From positions 62,001 through 126,000 of the forward strand of contig JANQAO010000001.1 in the NCBI GenBank assembly GCA_030386295.1: a stretch of DNA of 64,000 bases. Reading direction: 5' to 3'. Source of the stretch: Candidatus Persebacteraceae bacterium Df01. GTDB taxonomy: Bacteria > Pseudomonadota > Gammaproteobacteria > Tethybacterales > Persebacteraceae. The notes beneath the pieces were generated by a model that was given only the letters and a program-made list of their open reading frames with translations, was not told the DNA's origin and ran no database searches. The position numbers were made by a program, and so were the translations under genes. This document shows, in pieces, positions 9,642-19,255 of this stretch. Positions within the stretch are counted from its first letter, which is position 1. Each line of letters opens with the position of its first letter.

Positions 9642-10385
9642 ATGACTGCCACCCGCCTCATTGCCGCCACCGACAAGCTCACCGCCACTTGTGAACAGCT
9701 GACTTTTGGCGCACCAATAACGCACACATATCATCCGCTGCGATATGCCCGCCGGGCGCACAATAAATATTTACGGCAGTTTGGCGACGGCACTAAACGA
9801 ACGCTTTTTTGGGGGATGAATCCCGGTCCGTGGGGAATGACACAAACCGGCGTCCCTTTTGGCGAAGTGGCAGCAGTACGCGACTGGATGAAGATTTGCG
9901 AAGCACCACAGCAGCAGCCCGACACCCATCCGGCGCGCCCTATACTGGGTTTTGATTGTCCTCGCTCCGAAGTCAGCGGGCGGCGGCTGTGGGATTTATT
10001 TGCGCAGGAATATAAAACGGCAGCGGCGTTTTTTTCCGACCACCTGGTGTTAAATTATTGTCCGTTACTTTTTTTGAGTGCTGAGGGCAAACGGTGTACT
10101 AACATCACACCCGACAAATTGTCGCCAGCAGAAAAAACACCGCTGTTTGAAGCGTGTGATATTTTTTTACGCCGTGTTGTTGACATATTACAGCCACAAT
10201 ATTTAATTGGCGTTGGCGGTTTTGCCGAAACCCGATTATTAACACTATTTTCCGACAGCGATATAACAATCGGAAAAATTTTACATCCCAGCCCTGCCAA
10301 CCCTGCTGCCAATCGAGGATTCGCCACCACCGCCACCGCACAATTGCAAACACTCGGCGTGTGGCAGACGCCCACTCAATATTAA
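9642..10385 (+). CDS. SMUG1-like uracil-DNA glycosylase
   Basis: This base-excision enzyme removes uracil or oxidised uracil from DNA. The 247-residue protein has the SMUG1 active-site motif GMNPGPWGM at residues 58-66, with N60 in the place of the water-activating residue, followed by TGVPFGEV, and the second motif HPSPANPAANRGF near residues 217-229 with the catalytic histidine and the helix that enters DNA. SMUG1-type enzymes occur in a minority of bacteria. It stands alone, divergent from nuoC and close to no repair operon. Confidence 0.86.
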   Translation: MTATRLIAATDKLTATCEQLTFGAPITHTYHPLRYARRAHNKYLRQFGDGTKRTLFWGMNPGPWGMTQTGVPFGEVAAVRDWMKICEAPQQQPDTHPARPILGFDCPRSEVSGRRLWDLFAQEYKTAAAFFSDHLVLNYCPLLFLSAEGKRCTNITPDKLSPAEKTPLFEACDIFLRRVVDILQPQYLIGVGGFAETRLLTLFSDSDITIGKILHPSPANPAANRGFATTATAQLQTLGVWQTPTQY

Positions 10386-10461
10386 TTTGATAATGGTGCG
10401 CTAGTTATTTTTGTTATCACTTCGGCTGACAAAATTTCTGATTTGATTGACAACTCCATCA

Positions 10462-10677
10462 TCATTTTTTTTCATCTAAACTGCGCAATACCAAATTTGC
10501 GCTGCTGTTTTTATCAAGATGCTCAAATAATTTAATAATCATCGCTTCTCGCATTTCCTCTTTTACAAAGAGAACCATCATTGTGAGTATTTTTTTGCTT
10601 CTTGCATCTTCACCCAATACCCATAGCATATTCTTTTCTTTTTTTACTTTATACAGTAAGTACGCATTCGCCAACAA
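10462..10677 (-). CDS. Possible small hypothetical protein
   Basis: A 71-codon open frame between the glycosylase gene and the tRNA. It codes for a charged, helical-looking peptide (FVKEEMREAMIIKLFEHLDK) with no recognised motif. Inner starts such as ATG at 10629 are preceded by the purine-rich AAAGAAAAG. Base composition is AT-rich like other gaps. It may be a real small gene or chance; only the open frame and amino-acid make-up support it. Confidence 0.28.
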   Translation of the reverse strand: MLANAYLLYKVKKEKNMLWVLGEDARSKKILTMMVLFVKEEMREAMIIKLFEHLDKNSSANLVLRSLDEKK

Positions 10678-10708
10678 TGGGCAATAGGGCGATTACAATA
10701 TAATCTGC

Positions 10709-10784
10709 TGGCGCGCCTTAGAGGATTCGAACCTCTGACCTTTGGCTTCGGAGGCCAACACTCTATCCGCTGAGCTAAAGGCGC
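10709..10784 (-). tRNA. tRNA-Arg, anticodon CCG
   Basis: Read on the minus strand, 76 bases fold as a full cloverleaf: acceptor GCGCCTT pairs with AAGGCGC, D arm GCTC..GAGT, anticodon stem TTGGC/GCCAA enclosing the loop CTCCGAA (anticodon CCG), and T arm AGAGG-TTCGAAT-CCTCT. The discriminator base is G and the 3' CCA is encoded (TGG at 10709-10711 on the plus strand). It reads CGG arginine codons. It lies 45 bases before the divergent prlC gene. No integration signature such as a repeated 3' end was seen nearby. Confidence 0.97.
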
Positions 10785-10829
10785 GGCAAAATCTCATTAT
10801 ACAAGCGACCTTAAAACAGGAAAGATACT

Positions 10830-12838
10830 ATGCCAGACAATACTTTATTAAATTTTAAAAAACTACCGAGATTTGCCGAGATTTGCCCCGATGACGTCGG
10901 TGCTGCCGTTGACTCGGTGTTAACCGCCGCCGAACAAACTGCCGATGCCGTCGCCGATGAATCATCGCCGTCGTGGGAGACGGTTTGCGCACCGCTAGAA
11001 GCCGCCGATGAAGCCATTGCCCGCGTTTGGAATCAGGTAGAACACATGCATGCCGTTATGAGTACTCCGTCGTGGCGCGCCGCTTATCGCGATAATCTAG
11101 AAAAAATTTCGGCACACTCCGCCCGCATGGGACAGCATGAAGGCGTATACCAACAGCTGCAAACACTCACCCAATCGGAAACGCTTTCTCCTACACAAAA
11201 AAAAATCGTCGCTGACGCTTTACAGGATTTTCAATTATCCGGCATCGCTCTGGCAGATGAACAAAAAACAATATTTCGCCGGCACAGCGAAAAACTGTCG
11301 GCTTTGTCGGCAGCGTTTGTAGAACACCTGCTAGATGCCACCAACGATTATGCGTTGGATATAGCAAGCGAAGAAGACTTGGGCGACATGCCACCCGACC
11401 TCAAACAAGCGGCAGCACTGGCAGCAGGAGATAACAACAGCTTTCGCTTTACCTTACAACAGCCATCTTATGTGGCATTTATGCAGTATTCTCCCGCCCG
11501 TAAACAACGGCGCGAACTGTATTACGCCTACAATACCCGCGCCAGCGAATTTGGCAATGCCGCCCGCGACAATACACCGCTTGTCACCGAAATTTTAGAA
11601 TTGCGTGCCAAACAAGCATCTTTACTGGGGTTTGATGATTACGCCCACATGGCACTACAAACGCGAATGGCTGGTACTCCACATGAAGCGCTGGACTTTT
11701 TATATGATCTGGCGGCACGAGCGTATCCTGCTGCTGTTAAAGAATTAGAAGCCATGCGCGCCTTTGCCGCCACCGAGCTAGGCATTGATGATTTGCAGCC
11801 GTGGGACGTGGGTTTTGTTTCCGAACACATGTGCCGCCGCCAGTTTGATTTTTCAGATGCCGAGTTGCGCCCCTATTTGCGCGTCGACAAAGTATTAGAT
11901 GGATTATTTTCCTGTGCCGAAAAACTTTTTGGCGTTTGTGCGACAGCAGTGCCAACATCGCTGTGGCTACCAGAAGCACAATACTTCAAGCTGCACACCC
12001 GCAACGGTGAAGAAATCGGCGGTCTGTATCTTGATTTGTACGCGCGTGATACCAAACGTGGCGGTGCGTGGATGGCAGATGCCCTATCGCGTTGTCGTCG
12101 CTCGGGAACGCTGCAATTGCCAGTAGCACATGTTACGTGTAACTTCGCCCCACCAAAAGCCGGCTCACAAGCCTTACTCAACTGGGATGAAGCAGTAACG
12201 TTGTTTCACGAATTCGGTCACGCTCTGCATCATTTGTTAACTGAGGTAGAAGAATTTTCTGCCTCCGGCATTAGCGGTGTGGAATGGGATGCGGTAGAGC
12301 TACCAAGCCAATTTATGGAAAACTTCATTTGGGATTGGCGAGTGCTAGAACCGATGACAGCACACATAAAAAAACCGGTGAGCCAATGCCCAAAGCACTG
12401 TTTGACAAAGCACTGGCAGCACGCCAGTTTCAATCTGGCTTACGCTTGGTGCGACAATTAGAATTTGCGCTGTTTGATTTAAAACTACACAGCGGTACAC
12501 CACGCCCTTTTATGGCAGTGCTAAAAGAAGCACGCCAACAAACTGCCGTGTTGCCTGCGCCAGAATGGAATCGGTTTCCCTGTTGTTTTTCGCATATTTT
12601 TGCCGGCGGTTATGCGGCAGGCTATTATAGTTATCTGTGGGCGGAAGTGCTGGCAGCAGACGCTTTTGCTTTGTTTACAGAAAGTGGTGATGTATTAAAT
12701 GCCGAATTGGGTTCACGTTTTCGTCAAGAAGTGCTGGCGGTAGGCGGTTCTCGCCCGGCAATGCAGTCATTCACCGCCTTTCGCGGGCGAGTGCCAAAAC
12801 CGGCAGCCTTGTTGAAACATTATGGTTTGGTTGATTAA
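10830..12838 (+). pseudogene. prlC: Oligopeptidase A (M3 family), interrupted by a frameshift
   Basis: The M3 zinc oligopeptidase degrades short peptides, including cleaved signal peptides, in the cytoplasm. The first frame (10830-12461) holds the N-terminal helical part and the zinc site HEFGHALHH near residue 460. Homology then continues, without loss, in the frame one base back, starting at about 12371 with TGEPMPKALFDKALAARQFQ and running through FSHIFAGGYAAGYYSYLWA to the stop at 12838. The switch falls at a run of seven A (12368-12374); one extra A would restore a single product of normal length (about 669 residues). This may be a mutation, a sequence error, or slippage that still yields enzyme. 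A good ribosome site (AGGAAAG) precedes the start. Confidence 0.9.
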
Positions 12839-12919
12839 ATGACTACGGCTGCTTGGTTACTACAAGATAACGTCATTCGGCAAACAAAATTTGCAATTCG
12901 GCGGCGTTAAATAAAAACA

Positions 12920-14110
12920 ATGTCTTGGCACATTATCGCCTTCGGTTTTTTATTTACGCTATCATCAGCATTTGGCCAAACACATTTTTTATCGCTATTC
13001 AATGCACCATTACGCGAAGCTTTTTCGCTAAGTCACAGCGGCATTGGCACGTTATATTCTGTTGCGACACTGGGTAGTGCCATGTTGCTACCTTGGCTAG
13101 GACGTTTAATTGATGACATTGACTTGCGCTATTACGCCGGTATCGTCATTAGCGGCTTGGCGGTGGCAGCGGCAGTCATGTCTTATGCAACAACATGGTG
13201 GCAATTGCTTGCAGCATTTTTCTTGTTGCGGTTATTTGGTCAAGGGTTATCCTCGCACACTGGCTTTGCCGCCACCGCCCGGTTGTCCGCACAAGGACGA
13301 GGCAAATCTATAAGCCTGGCAGGCTTGGGCATGCCCGTTGGTGAAGCAATTTCACCGCCGTTAATTGCCGTTTTGTTACTGGCTCTTTCATGGCGGGAAA
13401 TCTGGCGATTGTCGGCACTAGTAGAACTGTTTGCGGTTATGCTGTTGGCGCAGTGGCTGTTGCGCGGCATATCAACCGCACCGCCGCGAAAAATGTCAAA
13501 TACAGCGTCAACGACGGATACGGATTCTTGGACACGCCGGCAAGTTTTAGCAGATTCGCGTTTTTGGCGGGCGGCGCCAGCGTTATTTTCACCAGCGTTT
13601 ATTGTCACCGCATTATTGTTTCACCAACACAGTTTAGCTGCTTTCAAAGGGGTGGATTTTCGCCTTTGGTCAGCGGCAATTATTGCCTATTCGCTATCAT
13701 CCGTATGCACATCGCTAATTGCCGGCGTGCTGGTAGACAAATGGAGTGGCGCCCGAGTAGTGAGATTTTCGTTACTGCCAATTATTTGTGCTTGCCTCGT
13801 ACCAATTAACTTGGATTTTGTCGCATTGCCGGCAGTGTATTACGCTTTAATGGGTATGACGGTTGGTATCGGAGTGCCATCAGTCAATGCGTTGTGGCTG
13901 GAGATGTACGGAGCAGCAAATTTAGGTGCAGTACGTGCCTTGGCACAAGCAACGATGGTATTGTTCAGTGCCGCTGGACCGATAATTTACGGTTTATTGT
14001 TAGATGCAAATATCGGCTGGTCAATGATATTGTTACTGAGTGCGGCTTGGTTGGGCGGCTCGTCTGTCTTGCTGTGGCTAACACCGCTAACCTTTCGCAA
14101 GCCAGCCTAA
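12920..14110 (+). CDS. Major facilitator superfamily transporter
   Basis: This 396-residue membrane protein has about twelve hydrophobic segments in two halves joined by a polar loop near residues 190-205 (PPRKMSNTASTTDTDSWTRR), the MFS layout. It starts with a membrane segment (WHIIAFGFLFTLSSAFGQTHF), and WLGRLIDDIDLRYYAG resembles the loop 2-3 motif of the family. The substrate cannot be told. It is 81 bases after prlC and ends 8 bases before the convergent gene at 14119. Oxalate/formate-like or monocarboxylate-type carriers are possible relatives. Confidence 0.85.
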   Translation: MSWHIIAFGFLFTLSSAFGQTHFLSLFNAPLREAFSLSHSGIGTLYSVATLGSAMLLPWLGRLIDDIDLRYYAGIVISGLAVAAAVMSYATTWWQLLAAFFLLRLFGQGLSSHTGFAATARLSAQGRGKSISLAGLGMPVGEAISPPLIAVLLLALSWREIWRLSALVELFAVMLLAQWLLRGISTAPPRKMSNTASTTDTDSWTRRQVLADSRFWRAAPALFSPAFIVTALLFHQHSLAAFKGVDFRLWSAAIIAYSLSSVCTSLIAGVLVDKWSGARVVRFSLLPIICACLVPINLDFVALPAVYYALMGMTVGIGVPSVNALWLEMYGAANLGAVRALAQATMVLFSAAGPIIYGLLLDANIGWSMILLLSAAWLGGSSVLLWLTPLTFRKPA

Positions 14111-14118
14111 CATTGCGG

Positions 14119-14715
14119 TTATCTACTAATTCGCCGGCGCCCTTTAGATATTTTGAGCAGTTTGGCCATGTCTTTACGAATCTCATAAATATCTAACGTC
14201 GGTGCAAAACGCATAAACAGTAACCCCGCCGGATCCACTAAATATAGATAGTCACTACGCTGAAGTCCCGGTGCCGCAACAGGCAAATCGGTAATGTTAC
14301 CGCGCAAAATCAGCACATTGTCGCTCACGCTCACTTCTGCAGCTCGCTCAGAAAATGCAGCGGCGAGAGTTTCGCCACAATCACTGGTTGTCATTTGCGA
14401 CGTTGGTTCATCAGCATCCGGCATTAACCATGCTCGCTGTAACCGCAAATAGTGTCCGGGCAACATCAGTCGCAACTGCCGCATTCGGCACAATCTCCGC
14501 TGGCAATCATCACCACACTCTCCGGGAGCAGCTTGCAACAAAGCCCACTTGCCTTTTTCAACACTACTTCCCCACGCCGGTAATGACGTCGGCGAAAGCA
14601 AATCACCATTTTCTGTGTGAGCGGTCGGTGGCGAAAAATAAAATAACAGCGTGGACGCAACGGGCGTAAGCACACTAATAAGAATAATTAATACAAGTGG
14701 CCAACGTTTTTTCAT
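14119..14715 (-). CDS. Small membrane-anchored partner of SURF1, cytochrome oxidase locus type
   Basis: I place the start at the ATG at 14715 (MKKRWPLVLIIL), overlapping the SURF1 stop by four bases. The 198-residue product has one N-terminal transmembrane segment and a periplasmic part with CGDDC, in the context LLQAAPGECGDDC, then LMLPGHYLRLQRAWL. Small proteins of this kind, with a CxxxC resembling the copper-binding motif of Sco proteins, often follow SURF1 in proteobacterial aa3 oxidase clusters. A role in cytochrome c oxidase assembly is inferred. The C-terminus is arginine-rich. Confidence 0.72.
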   Translation of the reverse strand: MKKRWPLVLIILISVLTPVASTLLFYFSPPTAHTENGDLLSPTSLPAWGSSVEKGKWALLQAAPGECGDDCQRRLCRMRQLRLMLPGHYLRLQRAWLMPDADEPTSQMTTSDCGETLAAAFSERAAEVSVSDNVLILRGNITDLPVAAPGLQRSDYLYLVDPAGLLFMRFAPTLDIYEIRKDMAKLLKISKGRRRISR

Positions 14716-15434
14716 GATTCTTTTCGTTTCAATCCCAACAAAATATAAAACAATAGCGTAAGTGCGCAAAATGTAAGCCACTGCCAAGCATAAGCAGTAC
14801 TTTGTGCCGATTTAAAGTTAATACGTACGGCAGCAGGCGCAAGCACTCCATCACCGTCTTGCGCAAACAACACCAGCGTGAGCAACGGCAATCCCGTGGT
14901 AGCAGCGTACTTGGGTAATTGTAGATTTTGCCAGACGTTACCGTTTTCTGTTTGCTCTGACAAAGTAAACGCATCAGACCGGTCTTTTTGTAGCACACCA
15001 CGCACAGTAACTTTTCCAGTTGGCGGCGGCAGTGGCACAGCGGTACGGCTAGAAACATCGCCGGCAACCCAACCACGATTGATGGCGATAACATCACCGC
15101 CAGCAAGGCGAAGCGGCGTAATAACATGAAATCCCGCCCGCCGTTGATGAACTTGATTGTCCAGCAAAATTTCGTGCGATGGCAGATATTGTCCGCTGAC
15201 AACAGCACTGCGGTGTGGCGCAATACCAACGGTAGTGGTAACGGTAAGCGGTTCAGCACGCAACCCGGCTTGTGCGTGTTGTTCCAACACACGCTTTTCG
15301 TTGGCGCGATCAAACTGCCACCATGCCAATCGAAACGTGATAATCATTAACAAAATTGCGGCAACAGTCAATATTGGATGGGGTCGAAAACATCTTTTAG
15401 AAGACACAGCAGTAACGGTTGAGGAATGAGGCAT
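14712..15434 (-). CDS. SURF1 family cytochrome oxidase assembly protein
   Basis: SURF1 helps insert heme a during assembly of cytochrome c oxidase. The 240-residue protein has two transmembrane helices, one near the start (ILTVAAILLMIITFRLAWWQ) and one near the end (WLTFCALTLLFYILLG), enclosing a periplasmic domain with the family motifs ILLDNQVHQRRAGFHVITPL, VAINRGWV-like INRGWVAG, and VRGVLQ. Its stop overlaps the next gene by four bases. No oxidase structural genes lie nearby, although they normally do. The 212-base AT-rich divergent gap to mnmA probably holds both promoters. Confidence 0.93.
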   Translation of the reverse strand: MPHSSTVTAVSSKRCFRPHPILTVAAILLMIITFRLAWWQFDRANEKRVLEQHAQAGLRAEPLTVTTTVGIAPHRSAVVSGQYLPSHEILLDNQVHQRRAGFHVITPLRLAGGDVIAINRGWVAGDVSSRTAVPLPPPTGKVTVRGVLQKDRSDAFTLSEQTENGNVWQNLQLPKYAATTGLPLLTLVLFAQDGDGVLAPAAVRINFKSAQSTAYAWQWLTFCALTLLFYILLGLKRKES

Positions 15435-15616
15435 TTATACTTAATATTTTATGCTTAATTTACAAAATGTGCTGAGTGTTTAGGCAATTTTTACCGTTTT
15501 TTCTAATTTTTCCTGTTGCCGTTAACGTTTTCTACCCTTGTCTTAATTTCTAAAAAAATTAATTCGTTCAAAATCATTAGAATATTTATCTTCCCTTATT
15601 TTTATAAATTTGGAAG

Positions 15617-15636
15617 CTTTTTCAAACATTCTTTAA
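15617..15636 (+). promoter_or_regulatory. 20-base motif shared with the slt upstream region
   Basis: The stretch here, just before mnmA, matches the stretch at 50477-50496 before slt at 18 of 20 bases. Both have a T-run, then ACATTCTTTAA. It lies 10 bases from the mnmA ATG and 18 from the slt ATG. It may be a promoter element; this is inference from similarity of two sites only. Confidence 0.3.
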
Positions 15637-15646
15637 AATTCGCCAC

Positions 15647-16726
15647 ATGACAGCAAATTCTTCAACCCGAATCGCCGTGGCTTTATCTGGCGGCGTCGAC
15701 TCAGCGGTAGCCGCCATGCTGCTTAAACGCAGTGGCGCTGATGTTTTTGCTGTATTTATGAAAAATTGGGAAGACGATGACACCGACGCCGGCTGCCACG
15801 ACAAAGCCGACTTAATGGCTGCCGCTGCCGCTGCCGACGTGCTAGGCATTGAATTGGAAGTAGTAAACTTTGCTGCAGAGTACAAACAAAAAGTATTTGC
15901 TCCTTTTTTGCAATCTTTGCGGCATGGGCTTACGCCTAACCCCGATGTATTGTGCAATTCAGAAATTAAATTTGAGGCTTTTCGCAACAAGGTAGCAACC
16001 ATGGGCGCCAACACCGTCGCCACGGGTCATTATGCCCAAGTTCGGCAACTCAATGGTGAATGGCAATTACTAAAAGGCGAAGATGCGGCAAAAGATCAAA
16101 GCTACTTTCTGCATCGGTTAAACGCCGAACAACTGACCGCTGTAAATTTCCCCTTGGGCGACTGGCACAAAGCTGATGTCCGTGTCGCAGCTCGTGAAGC
16201 TGGGCTGGATAATTGGGCGCGCAAAGACAGCACCGGCATTTGCTTTGTCGGTGAACGACGTTTTAATGATTTTCTAGCGCGTTACCTACCACCCGCCCCC
16301 GGTCCCATGCAAACGCCAGCAGGTGAGATTATCGGCGAACACCGCGGGCTGGCGTTTTATACCATCGGGCAGCGACAAGGGCTTGGTATCGGTGGTGAAG
16401 GCTCACCGTGGTTTGTCATTGCCAAACGCCCACACCAAAACGCGCTGGTAGTAGCACAAGGCGAATCACACTCACTCCTTTACAACAAGCGAGTGACTAT
16501 TGCAAATGCTCACTGGATTGCCGGTAATCCACCGCCGCCTAATTGGGTATTTGCTGCTCGCTTACGACATCGGCAAGATCCTGCCAGCTGCACGTTGTTG
16601 CAAGTAGATGATAACGGCGCAGAAATTGCTTTTGCCGAACCGCAACGCGCCGTTGCACCAGGACAATACGCCGTACTGTATGACGGCAATGTTTGTTTAG
16701 GTGGTGGAGAAATTCAACCGCAGTAA
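15647..16726 (+). CDS. mnmA: tRNA 2-thiouridine(34) synthase
   Basis: MnmA uses ATP and relayed sulfur to make 2-thiouridine at position 34 of tRNAs for Lys, Glu and Gln. The 359-residue protein has the PP-loop VALSGGVDSAVAA at residues 11-23, the first catalytic cysteine in NPDVLCNSEIKF near residue 102, and the second in STGICFVGER near residue 199, followed by GQRQGLGIGG. Length is normal. With mnmG at 46921 it is the second wobble-uridine modification gene in the window. It is preceded by an AT-rich gap. Confidence 0.97.
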   Translation: MTANSSTRIAVALSGGVDSAVAAMLLKRSGADVFAVFMKNWEDDDTDAGCHDKADLMAAAAAADVLGIELEVVNFAAEYKQKVFAPFLQSLRHGLTPNPDVLCNSEIKFEAFRNKVATMGANTVATGHYAQVRQLNGEWQLLKGEDAAKDQSYFLHRLNAEQLTAVNFPLGDWHKADVRVAAREAGLDNWARKDSTGICFVGERRFNDFLARYLPPAPGPMQTPAGEIIGEHRGLAFYTIGQRQGLGIGGEGSPWFVIAKRPHQNALVVAQGESHSLLYNKRVTIANAHWIAGNPPPPNWVFAARLRHRQDPASCTLLQVDDNGAEIAFAEPQRAVAPGQYAVLYDGNVCLGGGEIQPQ

Positions 16727-16851
16727 TAAATTATTTTTTCTGTTAAAGCAAAATTCTGACTGCTTATTCTGCACATTTTAAAAAATCAAGAACATGTGGT
16801 CAATGACATTTCTTTGGTAAGCGCCGCGGTTAATTGTTTAATCCCAAGATA

Positions 16852-17925
16852 ATGGAAACGTTAGCGGACATTCGTCTGCGCATAGACGCGCTGGACGAGA
16901 AATTTATTGCTTTGTTGCGAGAACGCGCCAACTTGGCAAAATGCGCTGGCGCCATCAAGAACAAACAAAAAAGCAATTGCTACGCCCGTCTGGAACGAGA
17001 AGCAGAAATTTTACGTCGCTTGTCATCTCAAGGAGGCATACTGCCGGCAGAAGCAGTTACAGCAATTTATCGTGAGATTATCGCCGCCTGTCTGGCATGT
17101 GAAAAACCACAGCAAATCGCCTATCTCGGCCCGCCGGGCACCTATACATACGATGCAGCGCGCAAGCACTTTGGTCACACCGCACAACTACAGCCAGCTA
17201 AAAACATTTATGCTGCCGTGCGCGAAGTAGAAAAAAAACACTGCGATTATGCCGTAGTTCCTTTTGAAAATTCCACTGCCGGTACCGTTGGCACCACTAT
17301 GGATGTACTGTTAGAAACGCCGCTTGTCATTTGTGGTGAAACCATGTTACGCATTCGTCACAACCTACTGGCACACACCGAAGACATCAAGAAAATTGAT
17401 ACGATTTATGCCCACCCGCAGTCACTGGATCAGTGCCGCCGCTGGCTAGAAGATAACATGCCCGGCGTCGCCAAAGTACCGTGCGAAAGCAATGCCGCCG
17501 CCGCCGAAAAAGCCACTAACCACACCAACGCTGCCGCTATCGCCTCTGAGTCAGCAGCAACTATTTTTAACTTGTCCGTTGTAGCGGCGGATATTGAAGA
17601 TTCGGCCGCCAATACCACACGATTTTTGATCCTCGGACACCACCAACCGGGTCCATCAGGACAAGACAAAACTACCTTTGTAATGACATCGCACCACGAA
17701 GCAGGCTCTATGCTTCGCCTGTTGGAGCCAATGGCACAGCGAGGGGTGAACATGTGCAAACTAGAATCCCGTCCGTCTTCTGGCAATTTGTGGGCTTATG
17801 CATTTTATGTAGATGTGGACGGCCATGTGCAAGAAAACACCGAGTTGCAACATTGCTTAGAAGAAATCCGCGAGCGGGCTACTTTCTTAAAAATGTTGGG
17901 CTCTTATCCCAAGGCAGTAGCCTGA
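16852..17925 (+). CDS. pheA: Chorismate mutase / prephenate dehydratase (P-protein)
   Basis: This bifunctional enzyme turns chorismate into prephenate and then phenylpyruvate for phenylalanine. The 357-residue product, from the ATG at 16852 (a TTG at 16834 is also in frame), has an AroQ chorismate mutase domain at residues 1-90 ([19 protein letters not shown]), a prephenate dehydratase domain beginning [19 protein letters not shown] with ENSTAGTV and TTRFLILG, and a C-terminal ACT domain with [17 protein letters not shown], the phenylalanine-binding site. Its stop overlaps the hisF start by one base (TGATG). Its usual downstream partner hisC is instead at 36501-37610 on the other strand. Confidence 0.96.
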   Translation: METLADIRLRIDALDEKFIALLRERANLAKCAGAIKNKQKSNCYARLEREAEILRRLSSQGGILPAEAVTAIYREIIAACLACEKPQQIAYLGPPGTYTYDAARKHFGHTAQLQPAKNIYAAVREVEKKHCDYAVVPFENSTAGTVGTTMDVLLETPLVICGETMLRIRHNLLAHTEDIKKIDTIYAHPQSLDQCRRWLEDNMPGVAKVPCESNAAAAEKATNHTNAAAIASESAATIFNLSVVAADIEDSAANTTRFLILGHHQPGPSGQDKTTFVMTSHHEAGSMLRLLEPMAQRGVNMCKLESRPSSGNLWAYAFYVDVDGHVQENTELQHCLEEIRERATFLKMLGSYPKAVA

Positions 17926-18692
17926 TGGGATTAGCGTGCCGCATCATTCCCTGTTTAGACATTCGCGACGGGCGTGTAGTCAAAGGGGTGAAATTTGTCA
18001 ATTTGCGTGACGCCGGCGATCCAGTAGAAGCAGCACAGCGGTATGATGAAGGTGGTGCCGATGAATTGGTTTTTTTGGACATCACCGCCACCAGCGACGG
18101 GCGCAACATTTTGCTGGAAACAGTCCGCGCCGTGGCGGAAACAATTACTATCCCATTTACCGTGGGCGGCGGAGTACGCTCACTGCAAGATTTTGAAACG
18201 CTGTTGCGCGCTGGTGCCGACAAAGTCAGCATTAATTCCGCTGCGGTACAGCGACCAGCTTTACTTAGCGAATGCGCACAACACTTTGGCGCCCAGTGCG
18301 TAGTACTAGCGGTGGATGCACGCCGCACCGCTCAAGACAGTTGGGAAGTCGTCACCCACGGTGGCCGGAACAGCACGGGACTGGACGTTCTCACTTGGGC
18401 ACGACAAGCAACTGATGCCGGCGCCGGTGAAATTTTACTTACTAGTATGGACGCTGACGGCACATTAAATGGTTATGATTTATCCCTTACACGAGCGGTC
18501 GCCGATGCAGTGCCAGTACCGCTCATTGCCAGCGGTGGCGGGGGGACGCCAGCACATTTGGCCGCCGCGTTACAAACCGGAGCTGCCAATGCCGCTTTGG
18601 CCGCTAGTATTTTTCACGATGGCACTTACAGCATTGCCGAGGTTAAACAATATTTGGCCGATTGCGACCTGGAGGTACGAGAAGCAGCATGA
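17925..18692 (+). CDS. hisF: Imidazole glycerol phosphate synthase, cyclase subunit
   Basis: HisF joins with HisH to make imidazole glycerol phosphate and AICAR in histidine synthesis. The ATG at 17925 gives 255 residues, the normal length, starting [20 protein letters not shown]; longer frames run into pheA. The beta-barrel motifs [20 protein letters not shown], and [12 protein letters not shown] are present, including both catalytic aspartates (D12 in the CLDI motif, and VLAVDARR). It overlaps pheA by one base and hisE by four. hisI, often next, is missing here. Confidence 0.97.
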   Translation: MGLACRIIPCLDIRDGRVVKGVKFVNLRDAGDPVEAAQRYDEGGADELVFLDITATSDGRNILLETVRAVAETITIPFTVGGGVRSLQDFETLLRAGADKVSINSAAVQRPALLSECAQHFGAQCVVLAVDARRTAQDSWEVVTHGGRNSTGLDVLTWARQATDAGAGEILLTSMDADGTLNGYDLSLTRAVADAVPVPLIASGGGGTPAHLAAALQTGAANAALAASIFHDGTYSIAEVKQYLADCDLEVREAA

Positions 18693-19021
18693 GTAACAAC
18701 ACCGACATATTAGAAGAATTAGCGACATGCATTCGCCAGCGACGACAAACGAACGCACCTCAATCTTATACTGCTAAATTACTTACTGGTAGTGAAGATT
18801 CTCTGCTCAAAAAATTAGCGGAAGAGGCTTGTGAAGCGGCATTAGCTGCCAAAGCCGGCGATACGGCTCGGCTAACCGAAGAAATGGCCGATTTGTGGTT
18901 TCATTGCTTAGTGGTAATGGAGCGTTATAATTTATCGTGGCATGAGGTGGCGGCGGCTTTATCATCTCGCCGCGGCACATCCGGAATTACAGAAAAAGCC
19001 GCACGCAAGGAGAAACAATAA
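18689..19021 (+). CDS. hisE: Phosphoribosyl-ATP pyrophosphatase
   Basis: HisE hydrolyses phosphoribosyl-ATP to phosphoribosyl-AMP, the second step of histidine synthesis. The 110-residue protein has the MazG-like helical metal site: [17 protein letters not shown] and [15 protein letters not shown]. Its start overlaps the hisF stop (ATGA). It is unfused to HisI, as in many proteobacteria. tatA follows after two bases, giving the hisE-tatABC order known from many beta- and gammaproteobacteria. Confidence 0.95.
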   Translation: MSNNTDILEELATCIRQRRQTNAPQSYTAKLLTGSEDSLLKKLAEEACEAALAAKAGDTARLTEEMADLWFHCLVVMERYNLSWHEVAAALSSRRGTSGITEKAARKEKQ

Positions 19022-19023
19022 TT

Positions 19024-19245
19024 ATGGGAGCATTTAGCATTTGGCACTGGCTTATTGTATTACTGGTCGTAGTACTGTTGTTTGGCACAAAAAAATTGCG
19101 CAATCTGGGCAGTGATTTAGGCGGTGCTGTGCGCGGCTTTAAGCAAGGCATGAAAGAATCCGACGACCCGGAAAAAGCGGCCCTAGAAGCGACGGCAGAA
19201 GACTTTTCTGCCGAAAAAGAAAACCCCGAACAAAAAAACGCCTGA
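19024..19245 (+). CDS. tatA: Twin-arginine translocase subunit TatA
   Basis: TatA forms the variable pore of the Tat pathway, which exports folded proteins. The 73-residue protein has the short N-terminal membrane helix ([15 protein letters not shown]), the hinge [11 protein letters not shown], the amphipathic helix [13 protein letters not shown], and an acidic tail. A clear Shine-Dalgarno (AAGGAG) lies in the hisE 3' end. Likely clients in this window are SoxY and the Tat-signalled hydrolase at 45312. Confidence 0.95.
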   Translation: MGAFSIWHWLIVLLVVVLLFGTKKLRNLGSDLGGAVRGFKQGMKESDDPEKAALEATAEDFSAEKENPEQKNA

Positions 19246-19255
19246 GCGCTGTGAT

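Noticed and set aside
12200-12215. parS-like TTTCACG in prlC
   Set aside because: It lacks the inverted half-site (GTGAAAC) and encodes part of the HEFGH zinc motif.
12375-12420. Stimulatory stem-loop for programmed frameshifting after the A7 run in prlC
   Set aside because: Only a direct repeat (AAAGCACTG twice) and a tiny AT stem were found; no stable hairpin or clear pseudoknot.
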